This document shows positions 18,501 to 25,117 of a stretch of 48,617 nt of DNA, in pieces. Below the pieces are notes generated by a model. It did no database searches and was not told the origin of the DNA. It saw nothing but the letters and a program-made list of their open reading frames with translations. How positions within the stretch are numbered: position 1 is the first letter of the stretch; each line of letters opens with the position of its first letter. Source of the DNA: an uncultured Eubacterium sp. (GTDB lineage: Bacteria; Bacillota; Clostridia; Lachnospirales; Lachnospiraceae); contig URQO01000008.1 in NCBI GenBank assembly GCA_900550135.1, positions 1 to 48,617 on the forward strand, given 5' to 3'. The position numbers were made by a program, and so were the translations under genes.

Positions 18501-18926
18501 GTCATCACAAAGATTCATGTATGTAAATGGTAATCTTATAACGCTCATTCCCATTTCTGCACAATTATCAAAATCCTGTGTTGTCCAATAATTATTTTCG
18601 TATGTTGAAACCAACTCATCTCTCTTTGATGTTCCAAATCTATTTGCCAATGTTGTCATCATTGTCTTCTGGTCAGATGCATTGGTTGGATTCATCCAGT
18701 CTTCCTGAACAAGCCATCCTCCTGCATTGGTTCCTCTTAAATAGACAACATCTCCTGTTCCTTTTTGTTTTCTTATCTGTGTTCCGTTAACCTTCAAAAA
18801 GTCATTGCTTCCAAGAGCCTCTCTGGCACTAACCTGAGTAATGCCTGTAATTTTTCCTGAAATAGCCACGCTAAATGTCATTGCAAATACCAATAACATA
18901 CTAACCAGTTTCCTAACTTTTTTCAT
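15513..18926 (-). CDS. Secreted GH5 hydrolase with three beta/gamma-crystallin + trefoil units
   Basis: This is an exported beta-glucanase-type enzyme of 1137 residues. It has a signal peptide (1-35) and a GH5 domain (about 40-410) with LRGTNAGGWLVQEDW, LDMHGAFSSQNG, the acid/base in ILNEP (E229) and the nucleophile in VGEF (E325). Then come three copies of a two-part unit. The first part is a beta/gamma-crystallin-like domain (431-515, 674-757, 914-997) with the calcium motif (N/D)(N/D)xx(S/T)S, seen as NDQISS, NDKTSS and NDAISS. The second is a beta-trefoil/fascin-like domain (530-665, 771-905, 1002-1137) with repeated GGSWETF, GTWEKF and GAWEAF. The GH5 part resembles exo-beta-1,3-glucanases. 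The start has AAGGAGG in front and a sigma-A promoter at 18980-19008. Family confidence is high; the substrate is inferred. Confidence 0.9.
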   Translation of the reverse strand: MKKVRKLVSMLLVFAMTFSVAISGKITGITQVSAREALGSNDFLKVNGTQIRKQKGTGDVVYLRGTNAGGWLVQEDWMNPTNASDQKTMMTTLANRFGTSKRDELVSTYENNYWTTQDFDNCAEMGMSVIRLPFTYMNLCDDNGNLKSNAFDRLDWFVQNCSQRGMYVILDMHGAFSSQNGMDHSGEINDGKQLYYNQNNKDKTLNLWKKIAEHFKGNPAVAAYDILNEPGIKAAATYSLHWDFYNEIYNTIRSKDSNHIIIMESCWDADNLPRPSQYGWTNVAYEYHYYPWNAQNSSDAQKSYFSGKVSDIANHNYGVPTFVGEFTCFEQEEGWKAAMSTFNGQGWHWTTWSYKVTGNSSWGIYNHNPEKVDIYNDSADTIKNKWSAVGTANGWKNDKIYNLVKAYLPGTVTSTGGSTTDDSDNNTTSGVATFYEHSNYGGWTVSLEEGSYDYKDILAKGIVNDQISSLRVSDGYKVTIYDDEGFKGTSKEFTSDASNVGDEMNDKTSSIKIEKINNQTSTTTSYDTVKLPDGKYSIKSVANEKYVVAENGGSDPIVANRDSYGGSWETFYIVNNDDGTVSIKADANNKYVCAVLDEENQLTPRSDSIGTWEKFKIYKINDSEYGIRSAENRKYVKADLDNGGKLIAGSDSIAGAWEAFNIEKVGDTTTNNNVATFYENSNYGGWSVSLPEGTYDYSDIIAKGIKNDAISSLKVNSGYKVTLYDNAGFKGTSKAFTGDASYVGDEMNDKTSSIKIEKWDGSSNVTYNTVKLSNGKYSIKSVANEKYVVAENGGSETIVANRDSYGGSWETFYLINNDDGTVSIKADANNKYVCAVLDEENQLVPRSDNVGAWEKFQIYKISDTEYGLRSAENGKYVKADLDNGGKLIAGSDSIAGAWEAFNIEKLGDETSSAKATFYENSNYSGWSVALSEGRYDYGTMISKGIKNDQISSVKVADGYKVTLYNDAGFAGSKKTLFTDASGLGDFNDKASAIVIEKVEKADFNNSNAYITSIANGKVVCAENGGSETIVANRSSCGGAWETFQIVNNNDGTVSLKSIANGKYVCAVIDENNQLLPRSESVGTWEKFIIEKISDGEYALYSLANGKYVQANLNDGGKLFATSETVAGAWEVFDINRN

Positions 18927-18979
18927 AATTACCTCCTTATTAATACTGTCAAAAAATCTCCGCCTATCACGTTATTAAT

Positions 18980-19008
18980 ATTTTATGTCATAATGTTATC
19001 GGTATCAA
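18980..19008 (-). promoter_or_regulatory. Sigma-A promoter of the GH5-crystallin gene
   Basis: The minus strand reads TTGATA (19003-19008), a 17-bp spacer and TAAAAT (18980-18985). The mRNA would start near 18973, giving a leader of about 47 nt with AAGGAGG before the ATG at 18926. Confidence 0.7.
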
Positions 19009-19123
19009 GTCTCTAAATTTTAGAAAAATCGTTTTTTTTAAATTTTCCCCCAAAAAATATACCTTTTTTCTGATAATAGTATGTTATTTATACATTTTCT
19101 AAAAATGCATAAATAAAGAATAG

Positions 19124-19179
19124 CCCCATACCTGACAAAGAACATTATAAACTTGGGTTACCCCCATACTTGACAAAGA
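19124..19179. repeat. Pair of 18-bp direct repeats at the right border of the glycanase block
   Basis: CCCCATACCTGACAAAGA (19124-19141) and CCCCATACTTGACAAAGA (19162-19179) match at 17 of 18 positions, 38 bp apart. They lie in the 317-bp gap between the GH5 gene and HU, which otherwise holds only the GH5 promoter and the HU terminator. Repeated transposase-binding sites at IS ends can look like this, but no transposase is present. Function is unknown. Confidence 0.6.
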
Positions 19180-19184
19180 GCCAC

Positions 19185-19217
19185 AAAAAAAGACCACTAC
19201 CTATGTAGTGATCTTTT
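19185..19217 (-). terminator. Terminator of the HU gene
   Basis: AGATCACTAC / GTAGTGGTCT form a 10-bp stem with a 4-nt loop in minus-strand RNA (one G-U pair), followed by TTTTTTT. This strong intrinsic terminator lies just beyond the HU stop and marks the end of the ancestral HU transcript next to the glycanase block. Confidence 0.9.
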
Positions 19218-19243
19218 CTATATTACTTAATAATATTTATCGA

Positions 19244-19516
19244 TTAGTTAAGTTCTTTCTTTAAAGCTGCTCCAGCTTTGAACTTAGGAACGTTAGCTGC
19301 TGCAATTGTGATTTTTTCCTTTGTTGCAGGATTGATTCCCTGACGTTCAGGTCTCTTTGATACCTCAAAAGTTCCAAATCCAACTAACTGTACTTTATCT
19401 CCTTCTTTCATAGCTTTAACTACAACATCTGTGAAAGCTTTAACTGCCTTAGCTGCGTCTGTCTTTGTTAATCCAGCTTCATTAGCGATTGCTTCTACGA
19501 ATTCTGTCTTGTTCAT
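19244..19516 (-). CDS. hup: DNA-binding protein HU
   Basis: HU is the abundant histone-like dimer that bends and compacts DNA. The 90-residue product starts MNKTEFVEAIANEAGLTK and carries the signature GFGTFEVSKRPERQGINPAT, forming the DNA-embracing beta arms, then KFKAGAALKKELN. An open frame extends 11 codons upstream, but the ATG at 19514-19516 is used here because AAGGAGGAATTAC directly precedes it and 90 residues is the family's normal length. A consensus promoter lies upstream. In related genomes HU is usually next to rqcP (yabO). Confidence 0.97.
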   Translation of the reverse strand: MNKTEFVEAIANEAGLTKTDAAKAVKAFTDVVVKAMKEGDKVQLVGFGTFEVSKRPERQGINPATKEKITIAAANVPKFKAGAALKKELN

Positions 19517-19568
19517 CGTAATTCCTCCTTGATAATTTGTGCGATACAATTCTCGCGTATCTATAAGA

Positions 19569-19597
19569 TATATACTTCATTTTGTATGTTTTGTCAA
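19569..19597 (-). promoter_or_regulatory. Strong sigma-A promoter of HU
   Basis: TTGACA (19592-19597), a 17-bp spacer and TATATA (19569-19574) on the minus strand. The perfect -35 and ideal spacing fit the high expression expected of HU. Confidence 0.88.
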
Positions 19598-19644
19598 GAA
19601 TAATAAGCTATAACGTAGGAGTGTTGGGCAATATTTCAATTTTC

Positions 19645-20193
19645 TTATGCTTCCATCTGTCTTCCTAGAAATAATGCTGCTACTGAAGCCAGTTTCTGCT
19701 CTGTGTCACTTACATCCTGTTCTTCGTTTTTTGGCATTATGATCACACTTCCTATAATGTCACCTTCACAAAGTATAGGATAAATTACCTGTCCTGAACA
19801 TTTAAGCTCTACACCATCTACTAGTGAAATACATTTTTCACTGTTATTTTCCACAATAAAACTTTTTCTGTTATTTATAATCTTTTCAAGTTGTGTACTA
19901 ATATTTTTTCCCATCAGTTCTTTTTTTGCACCACCTGCAATTGCGATAACCTGGTCTCTGTCGCTGATTACTATTCTGCAGCCCGAAACCTGAGCCAGAC
20001 TTTCTGCATATTGCTTGGCAAAGCTGTCAATTTCACCTATCGGAGAATATTTTTTCAAGATAATCTCACCTTCTCTGTTTGTAAAAATCTCCATAGGATC
20101 ACCTTCTCTTATCCTTAATGTTCTTCTTATTTCTTTTGGCACAACAACTCTTCCCAAATCATCAATTCTTCTAACAATGCCTGTTGCTTTCAT
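19645..20193 (-). CDS. spoVT: Stage V sporulation protein T (AbrB-type regulator)
   Basis: SpoVT is a forespore transcription factor that tunes sigma-G regulon genes. The 182-residue product has an N-terminal AbrB swapped-hairpin DNA-binding domain (MKATGIVRRIDDLGRVVVPK, then EIRRTLRIREGDPMEIF) and a C-terminal GAF-like domain (about 55-180). Length matches SpoVT rather than AbrB (about 95 residues), and position next to HU fits the spoVT cluster. A sigma-G promoter lies upstream. The 3' end is 49 bp from the HU promoter. Confidence 0.95.
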   Translation of the reverse strand: MKATGIVRRIDDLGRVVVPKEIRRTLRIREGDPMEIFTNREGEIILKKYSPIGEIDSFAKQYAESLAQVSGCRIVISDRDQVIAIAGGAKKELMGKNISTQLEKIINNRKSFIVENNSEKCISLVDGVELKCSGQVIYPILCEGDIIGSVIIMPKNEEQDVSDTEQKLASVAALFLGRQMEA

Positions 20194-20272
20194 TTCCCTT
20201 ACTTTCCTCCAATTCTATATTGTCCATGAACACCTGCCAGCATTCCTTTTTGCTATGAATTAGCTTTTCAGT

Positions 20273-20302
20273 TAGTATGTGGAAAATAAAAATAATTATG
20301 CA
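20273..20302 (-). promoter_or_regulatory. Sigma-G promoter of spoVT
   Basis: The minus strand reads TGCATA (20297-20302), a 17-bp spacer and CATACTA (20273-20279), close to the sigma-G consensus (TGMATA / CATACTA). spoVT of Bacillus is sigma-G controlled, so motif and function agree. The leader would be about 73 nt. Confidence 0.8.
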
Positions 20303-20348
20303 GTTTTGGTTGAAACATATTTTATTTTTTCGAAAAAATAGAGCCTTA

Positions 20349-20378
20349 TTGGAATTTCCTTTTTAATTATGATAAAAT
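20349..20378 (+). promoter_or_regulatory. Candidate sigma-A promoter of the CAP-domain gene
   Basis: TTGGAA (20349-20354), an 18-bp spacer and TAAAAT (20373-20378). Spacing is slightly long and the -35 is imperfect, but the position just before the RBS (GAAAGGAA) is right. Confidence 0.5.
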
Positions 20379-20410
20379 TTTATTATCAAATAGAAAGGAA
20401 CGGTGAATTT

Positions 20411-22618
20411 ATGAAAAAAACAACTTTAAGGTTACTGCTGTTTAGCTTTTGTATGAGTTTTCTTATGCTAATTCCGGCAAAAGTAAATGCAGAAGAAATC
20501 GTACCGGTCACTATATCTGTAAAGTACGGTCAGACAGAAGCCCGAAAAATCTTAGATATGATTAATGAACTAAGAACCAGTCCTTATGATGCATGGGCTT
20601 GGGATATAACTGATACAAAACAAGAGGCTTATCCCGGTTTAAAAGAACTTGTCTACGACTATGATTTAGAGCGACTTGCAATGAAGCGTGCAGCAGAAAT
20701 TGCATTATCCTACGATCACACCCGCCCAAATGGTCAAGGTCCTTTTACTATTTATACGGAAGAAAGTATTACTACATTTTATGCAGGTGAGAACATTGCA
20801 ACAGGTAGTCCTAACGTTTATTCTTCTGCAGAAGCAGTTAATAGAGGATGGCGTGAAGATGCTGAACCTTATGCCGGTCAGGGCCACCGCAGAAATATGT
20901 TAGGTTATGATTTTAATTGCGTTGGAGTTGGTCATGTTACTTACAATGGCTATGACTACTGGGTAGAGGAATTTGCATACAAGCCTTCTGTTAATACAAC
21001 AGCAACACCGGCAAATGACAACCGGCAAACTGTTACTGTTTCAGTAACTCAAAGCTGGCTTAAGAGTTTCAAGCCAATTTTTGACCAGGATTCATATATT
21101 CTTCAATTAGGAGAAACAGTAACTCCAAATATTACACCTGTAATTTATCTTGAAAATAGTTGGGGAGCTATTGGAACTGTGCTGGATACTCCAACCATTT
21201 CCATTGATGATCCTTCCATTGCCACCTATAGTAACGGAAAGATTATAGGTCTTAAAGAAGGTACCACCACTCTACGGGCAACACTATACGGATTGCCATC
21301 AGCAACTTCAGCAACAATAATCGTACATAAATGTGATAATCACTGGAATCAGGGAGTAATTACCAAAATACCTACCTGTACAGAAAAAGGTGAAAAAACT
21401 TTTACCTGCACTATCTGTAACAATACTAAAACCGAAAAAGTTGGTATAGATGCAACAAATCATCTCCATTCCCAACTTAGAAACCAGAAGAAGGCTTCCT
21501 GTAAGGAAGAAGGCTATACCGGCGACAAATATTGCACTGACTGTGGTACTAAACTTTCATCCGGTAAGACTATTTCAAAAACAGAAAATCATTGCTGGAA
21601 TAACGGAGTAATCACTAAAAAACCTACATGTGCAAAAGAAGGTGTAAAAACTTTTACTTGTGGTCTTTGTGGTAAAACAAAAACGGAAAGCATAGATAAA
21701 ACAACAAAACATCTCCATACTGAAATTCGGGGCAAAAAAGCAGCCACCTGTGGTGAAACCGGTTATACAGGAGATAAATATTGTACTGATTGTGGAACTA
21801 AACTTTCATCTGGAAAAGCCATTGCCAAATTAACTACTCATACTTGGAATAATGGAAAGGTTACAAAAGAACCTGCTTGCACAGTGAAAGGCGTGAAAAC
21901 ATTTACCTGTACCATATGTAACAAGGCTAAAACTGAAAGCATTGCCGCCAAAGGACATCAGCATACTGAAATTCGCAAGAAAAAGGAGGCTACCTGCGGT
22001 GAAGATGGTTATACAGGAGATACATATTGTACTGATTGCGGGAAGAGACTTGCATATGGTCAAACTATTACTAAAACAAAAAATCACACTTGGGATGGTG
22101 GAATAGTTACAAAAGAACCTACCTGTACTGAAAAAGGCATAACAACTTTTACCTGCAGTGTATGCGGCAGCACTAAAACAAGAAGCATAAAATCAACAGG
22201 ACACAGTTACGGAGAGTATGTAGTTGTAAAAGAACCTACAACCACAGAAAAAGGACTAAAATCCAAAACTTGTAGCAAATGTGGGAAAGTATATTCTGTA
22301 ACACTTGCAAAAATTGCTTCTTCTAAGACAAATACAACAGCACCTGCAAATCCCAATGACTCACGTGCAAACCAAATTACTACAAAAAAGATTAAACTAA
22401 ACCGCAAGAAACTTACTTTGAAAAAAGGCAAGTCTTTTAAATTGAAAGTTACTTTAACACCAATAAACAGTCGTGACAAAATCACTTACAGAACATCAAA
22501 CAAGAAGGTTGTCAAAGTATACAGAAATGGCAGAATCAAAGCTCTGAAAAAGGGGAAAGCCAAAATCACGGTGATTTCCGGTAAGAAAAAAGTTGTCTGC
22601 AGGGTAACAGTAAAATAA
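20411..22618 (+). CDS. Secreted CAP/SCP-domain protein with Cys-pair repeats and Ig-like domains
   Basis: This is an exported 735-residue surface protein. It has a signal peptide (cleavage after VNA) and a CAP (SCP/PR1) domain with HTRPNG, AGENIATG and GHRRNML, then a Big2-like Ig domain (GLKEGTTTLRATLYG). Four copies of a repeat of about 80 residues follow, each with two CxxC pairs (TFTCTICNNTKTE and GYTGDKYCTDCGTKL), the fourth shortened. It ends in a very basic Ig-like domain (LKKGKSFKLKVTL, ALKKGKAKITV). The Cys pairs look like small zinc ribbons or disulfide-staple modules. The start is the ATG at 20411: an upstream in-frame ATG (20369) would put 14 polar residues before the signal peptide and lies in the promoter. 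Function of bacterial CAP proteins is largely unknown; a cell-wall or adhesion role is inferred. Confidence 0.88.
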   Translation: MKKTTLRLLLFSFCMSFLMLIPAKVNAEEIVPVTISVKYGQTEARKILDMINELRTSPYDAWAWDITDTKQEAYPGLKELVYDYDLERLAMKRAAEIALSYDHTRPNGQGPFTIYTEESITTFYAGENIATGSPNVYSSAEAVNRGWREDAEPYAGQGHRRNMLGYDFNCVGVGHVTYNGYDYWVEEFAYKPSVNTTATPANDNRQTVTVSVTQSWLKSFKPIFDQDSYILQLGETVTPNITPVIYLENSWGAIGTVLDTPTISIDDPSIATYSNGKIIGLKEGTTTLRATLYGLPSATSATIIVHKCDNHWNQGVITKIPTCTEKGEKTFTCTICNNTKTEKVGIDATNHLHSQLRNQKKASCKEEGYTGDKYCTDCGTKLSSGKTISKTENHCWNNGVITKKPTCAKEGVKTFTCGLCGKTKTESIDKTTKHLHTEIRGKKAATCGETGYTGDKYCTDCGTKLSSGKAIAKLTTHTWNNGKVTKEPACTVKGVKTFTCTICNKAKTESIAAKGHQHTEIRKKKEATCGEDGYTGDTYCTDCGKRLAYGQTITKTKNHTWDGGIVTKEPTCTEKGITTFTCSVCGSTKTRSIKSTGHSYGEYVVVKEPTTTEKGLKSKTCSKCGKVYSVTLAKIASSKTNTTAPANPNDSRANQITTKKIKLNRKKLTLKKGKSFKLKVTLTPINSRDKITYRTSNKKVVKVYRNGRIKALKKGKAKITVISGKKKVVCRVTVK

Positions 22619-22645
22619 AAATCTTAACAATTAAAAACAATTAAT

Positions 22646-22713
22646 AAAAATAGGACTTAAATCAGTCAAACCTTTGTTTTTTAAGGTTTCTCTTGATTTA
22701 GTCCTATTTTTTT
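22646..22713. terminator. Bidirectional terminator between convergent genes
   Basis: A long imperfect stem, AAAAATAGGACT...AAACC paired with GGTTT...AGTCCTATTTTT, has A-rich and T-rich flanks on both sides, so it can serve the CAP gene (+) and the M18 peptidase (-). Confidence 0.85.
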
Positions 22714-22773
22714 CCCTATCACAATTAAAGGTTTTTCGTACTAGTATTTGGCTTTAACGTAATATTTTATTTA

Positions 22774-24096
22774 CTATATTGAAAAGTTCCCATTTTCATC
22801 CACAGCTATAACTGTTTCAAAAAATTCTTTTACTGCTTTTGTCATGTACCATGTATCTTTGATTCCTGCTGTTTCGTATGGTGAATGCATTGCAAGTTGT
22901 GCCAGACCAATGTCTACAGTGTTCAATGATACATGTGTATTTGAAATGTTTCCTAATGTAGAACCACCTAAAATATCTGAGCGGTTTACATAAGTTTGTA
23001 CCGGTACATCTGCTTTTTTACATATTTCCTTAAATATTCCGGCTGATATTCCATCAGTTGTGTACTTTTGATTTGCATTGTATTTTATTACAATGCCTTC
23101 ATTCATGTATGGTCTGTTTGTAGGGTCAGCTTTTTCCATATAATTTGGATGTACACCATGGGCATTGTCAGCTGATAGCATAAACGACTGAGCATACGCC
23201 CTGATTATATCTTCGCTATCCTTTCCTGCACACAATGCTACTCGCATTAATACATCAGACAAAAATGTAGAATCAGCCCCCTGCTTTGTTGTGCTTCCAA
23301 CTTCCTCGTTGTCAAATACAGCACATACCGTAACGGTCTTTTCACTTATTCTGCTATTAATCAATGCCTCAACCAGACTGAAAGCACACATTACATCATC
23401 AAGTCTTGGTGCTGCTATATATTCCTGATTAGCTCCCAGAATTGTTCCCGGCTGTCTGTTGTATAAGAACAAATCTCCATCTATTATTTTGTCTTTCTCT
23501 ACTCCTACAGCTTCTGCTATGATATTTTTAAACTGTCCCTTAGTATCAATATCTCCAAGCAAAGGTATCATGTCTTTTTGCGGATTGTATTTTGTTCCTG
23601 TATTTGCCTCCCTATTCATGTGAATTGCAAGATTTGGAATAATGCACAAATCCCTATCTATATTTACAAGTTTGGACTTTAACATTCCATCTTCTTTTAC
23701 AATAACACGACCTGCCACTGACAATGGTCTGTCAAACCAAGGTGCCATAAGCATTCCACCGTATTTTTCAACATTTAATGATACATAATGATTGTCCTCT
23801 GTCATTTCAGGATTTTCCTTTATTTTAAAAGCAGGTGAATCACTGTGTGCTGCTGCTATTTGAAAATTTTCAAAATCCTGTTCTTTGGGCATAATAAAAG
23901 CTATAAGTGATGAATCATTTCTTGTAACATAATATTTACCACCTGATGTAAGCTTCCATTTGTCTTTTTCTGCCAGTCTTGTAAATCCTGCATTATTAAA
24001 CATCTTTGTAAAATTGTCTGTTACATGAAATGCGCTTGGACTGTTTTCTATAAATTCAATAAGTTCATTTGATATTTTAATAAATTGATTACTCAT
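22774..24096 (-). CDS. apeB: M18 family metallo-aminopeptidase
   Basis: This is a cytosolic zinc aminopeptidase that removes N-terminal residues from peptides. The 440-residue product shows the M18 metal-site motifs in order: AAHSDSPAFKIKENP (His ligand), RLDDVMCAFSLVEAL (bridging Asp), FDNEEVGSTTKQGADS (catalytic Glu pair) and SADNAHGVHPNY (final ligand region). Length is normal for ApeB-type enzymes. An AAAAGGAGC RBS precedes the ATG, and an extended -10 (TGGTAAAAT) can be read at 24163-24171. Transcribed alone. Confidence 0.94.
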   Translation of the reverse strand: MSNQFIKISNELIEFIENSPSAFHVTDNFTKMFNNAGFTRLAEKDKWKLTSGGKYYVTRNDSSLIAFIMPKEQDFENFQIAAAHSDSPAFKIKENPEMTEDNHYVSLNVEKYGGMLMAPWFDRPLSVAGRVIVKEDGMLKSKLVNIDRDLCIIPNLAIHMNREANTGTKYNPQKDMIPLLGDIDTKGQFKNIIAEAVGVEKDKIIDGDLFLYNRQPGTILGANQEYIAAPRLDDVMCAFSLVEALINSRISEKTVTVCAVFDNEEVGSTTKQGADSTFLSDVLMRVALCAGKDSEDIIRAYAQSFMLSADNAHGVHPNYMEKADPTNRPYMNEGIVIKYNANQKYTTDGISAGIFKEICKKADVPVQTYVNRSDILGGSTLGNISNTHVSLNTVDIGLAQLAMHSPYETAGIKDTWYMTKAVKEFFETVIAVDENGNFSI

Positions 24097-24194
24097 TTTT
24101 GCTCCTTTTTGTATTGTTAAAGATTTTATTTCTTAATATAATTAACTTTATTTTCTTTAAATATTTTACCACATAATTTTTCTTTTTCCATTCG

Positions 24195-24223
24195 TTGACA
24201 AACCAATTCTATAAAGATATATT
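24195..24223 (+). promoter_or_regulatory. Sigma-A promoter of the TauE/SafE permease
   Basis: TTGACA (24195-24200), a 17-bp spacer and TATATT (24218-24223); the leader to the ATG at 24253 is about 23 nt and contains TAAGGAGC. Confidence 0.85.
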
Positions 24224-24252
24224 AAAAAAGATGATTTTAAGGAGCAAAACAA

Positions 24253-25023
24253 ATGGATATATTTATAAAAATACTTGTTACTTTTTTTGCCGGCATGGGT
24301 GCCGGTCTTGGAACAGGCTTTGCCGGAATGAGTGCTGCCGCTGTTATCAGCCCAATGCTTATTACATTTCTTGGGATGGATCCTTATCTGGCAGTTGGAA
24401 TTGCCCTGTCATCTGATGTTTTGGCAAGTGCTGTTTCTGCCTATACATATGGAAAGAACAAAAATCTGGATATAAAAAACGGCATTATAATGATGATTAG
24501 TGTTTTGCTATTTACAGTTGTTGGAAGTTACGTTTCAAGCCTTGTACCTTCAACTACCATGGGTGGATTTTCAGTTTTTATGACTTTTCTTTTAGGAATT
24601 AAATTTATTGTAAAACCTGTTATGACAACAAAAGAGGCTATGGAGGCTGTTTCTCCTAAAAAACGTGCCATACAGTCTGTTGTGTGTGGTGTTTTGATTG
24701 GATTTATCTGTGGATTTGTAGGTGCCGGAGGTGGCATGATGATGCTACTTATTTTAACATCGGTACTTGGATATGAACTAAAAACTGCCGTTGGAACAAG
24801 TGTGTTTATTATGGCGTTTACTGCTTTTACAGGTGCAGCTTCCCACTTTGCCATAGGTGGTGTACCTGATATAAGTGTCTTTGTGTTATGCGTTGTGTTT
24901 ACATTAATCTGGGCAAGAATTGCCGCTGTTTTTGCAAACAAAGCCACACCAAAAATATTAAATCAGGCAACCGGTATTATTTTAGTTATACTTGGCGTTG
25001 TGGTTATGGCATTTTCATTATAG
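24253..25023 (+). CDS. TauE/SafE family membrane transporter
   Basis: This is a multi-pass inner-membrane permease of a family linked to export or uptake of sulfite, sulfoacetate and other organic anions. The 256-residue product has about eight hydrophobic helices in two homologous halves, each opening with a Gly-rich motif (GMGAGLGTGFAGMSAA near 13 and GFICGFVGAGGGMMML near 155), which is diagnostic. The substrate cannot be told. Its last 38 bp, including the stop codon, are repeated downstream (see repeat). Confidence 0.9.
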   Translation: MDIFIKILVTFFAGMGAGLGTGFAGMSAAAVISPMLITFLGMDPYLAVGIALSSDVLASAVSAYTYGKNKNLDIKNGIIMMISVLLFTVVGSYVSSLVPSTTMGGFSVFMTFLLGIKFIVKPVMTTKEAMEAVSPKKRAIQSVVCGVLIGFICGFVGAGGGMMMLLILTSVLGYELKTAVGTSVFIMAFTAFTGAASHFAIGGVPDISVFVLCVVFTLIWARIAAVFANKATPKILNQATGIILVILGVVVMAFSL

Positions 25024-25113
25024 CTATACTGGTGATTGTGGTTATGGTATTTTCATTATAGTTGTACTTGTGATTGCGGTTATGGTATTTTCAATATAGT
25101 TGTACTTGGCATT
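24986..25113 (+). repeat. Three and a third tandem copies of a 38-bp unit from the permease 3' end
   Basis: Units 24986-25023, 25024-25061 and 25062-25099 are near identical (core GGTTATGGYATTTTCA...TATAG), with a partial fourth from 25100 (TTGTACTTGGCATTTTGAT). Unit 1 is the coding end of the permease and its TAG; later units lie after the stop and fill the gap to the convergent helicase gene. Slippage duplication is the simple explanation. Confidence 0.92.
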
Positions 25114-25117
25114 TTGA

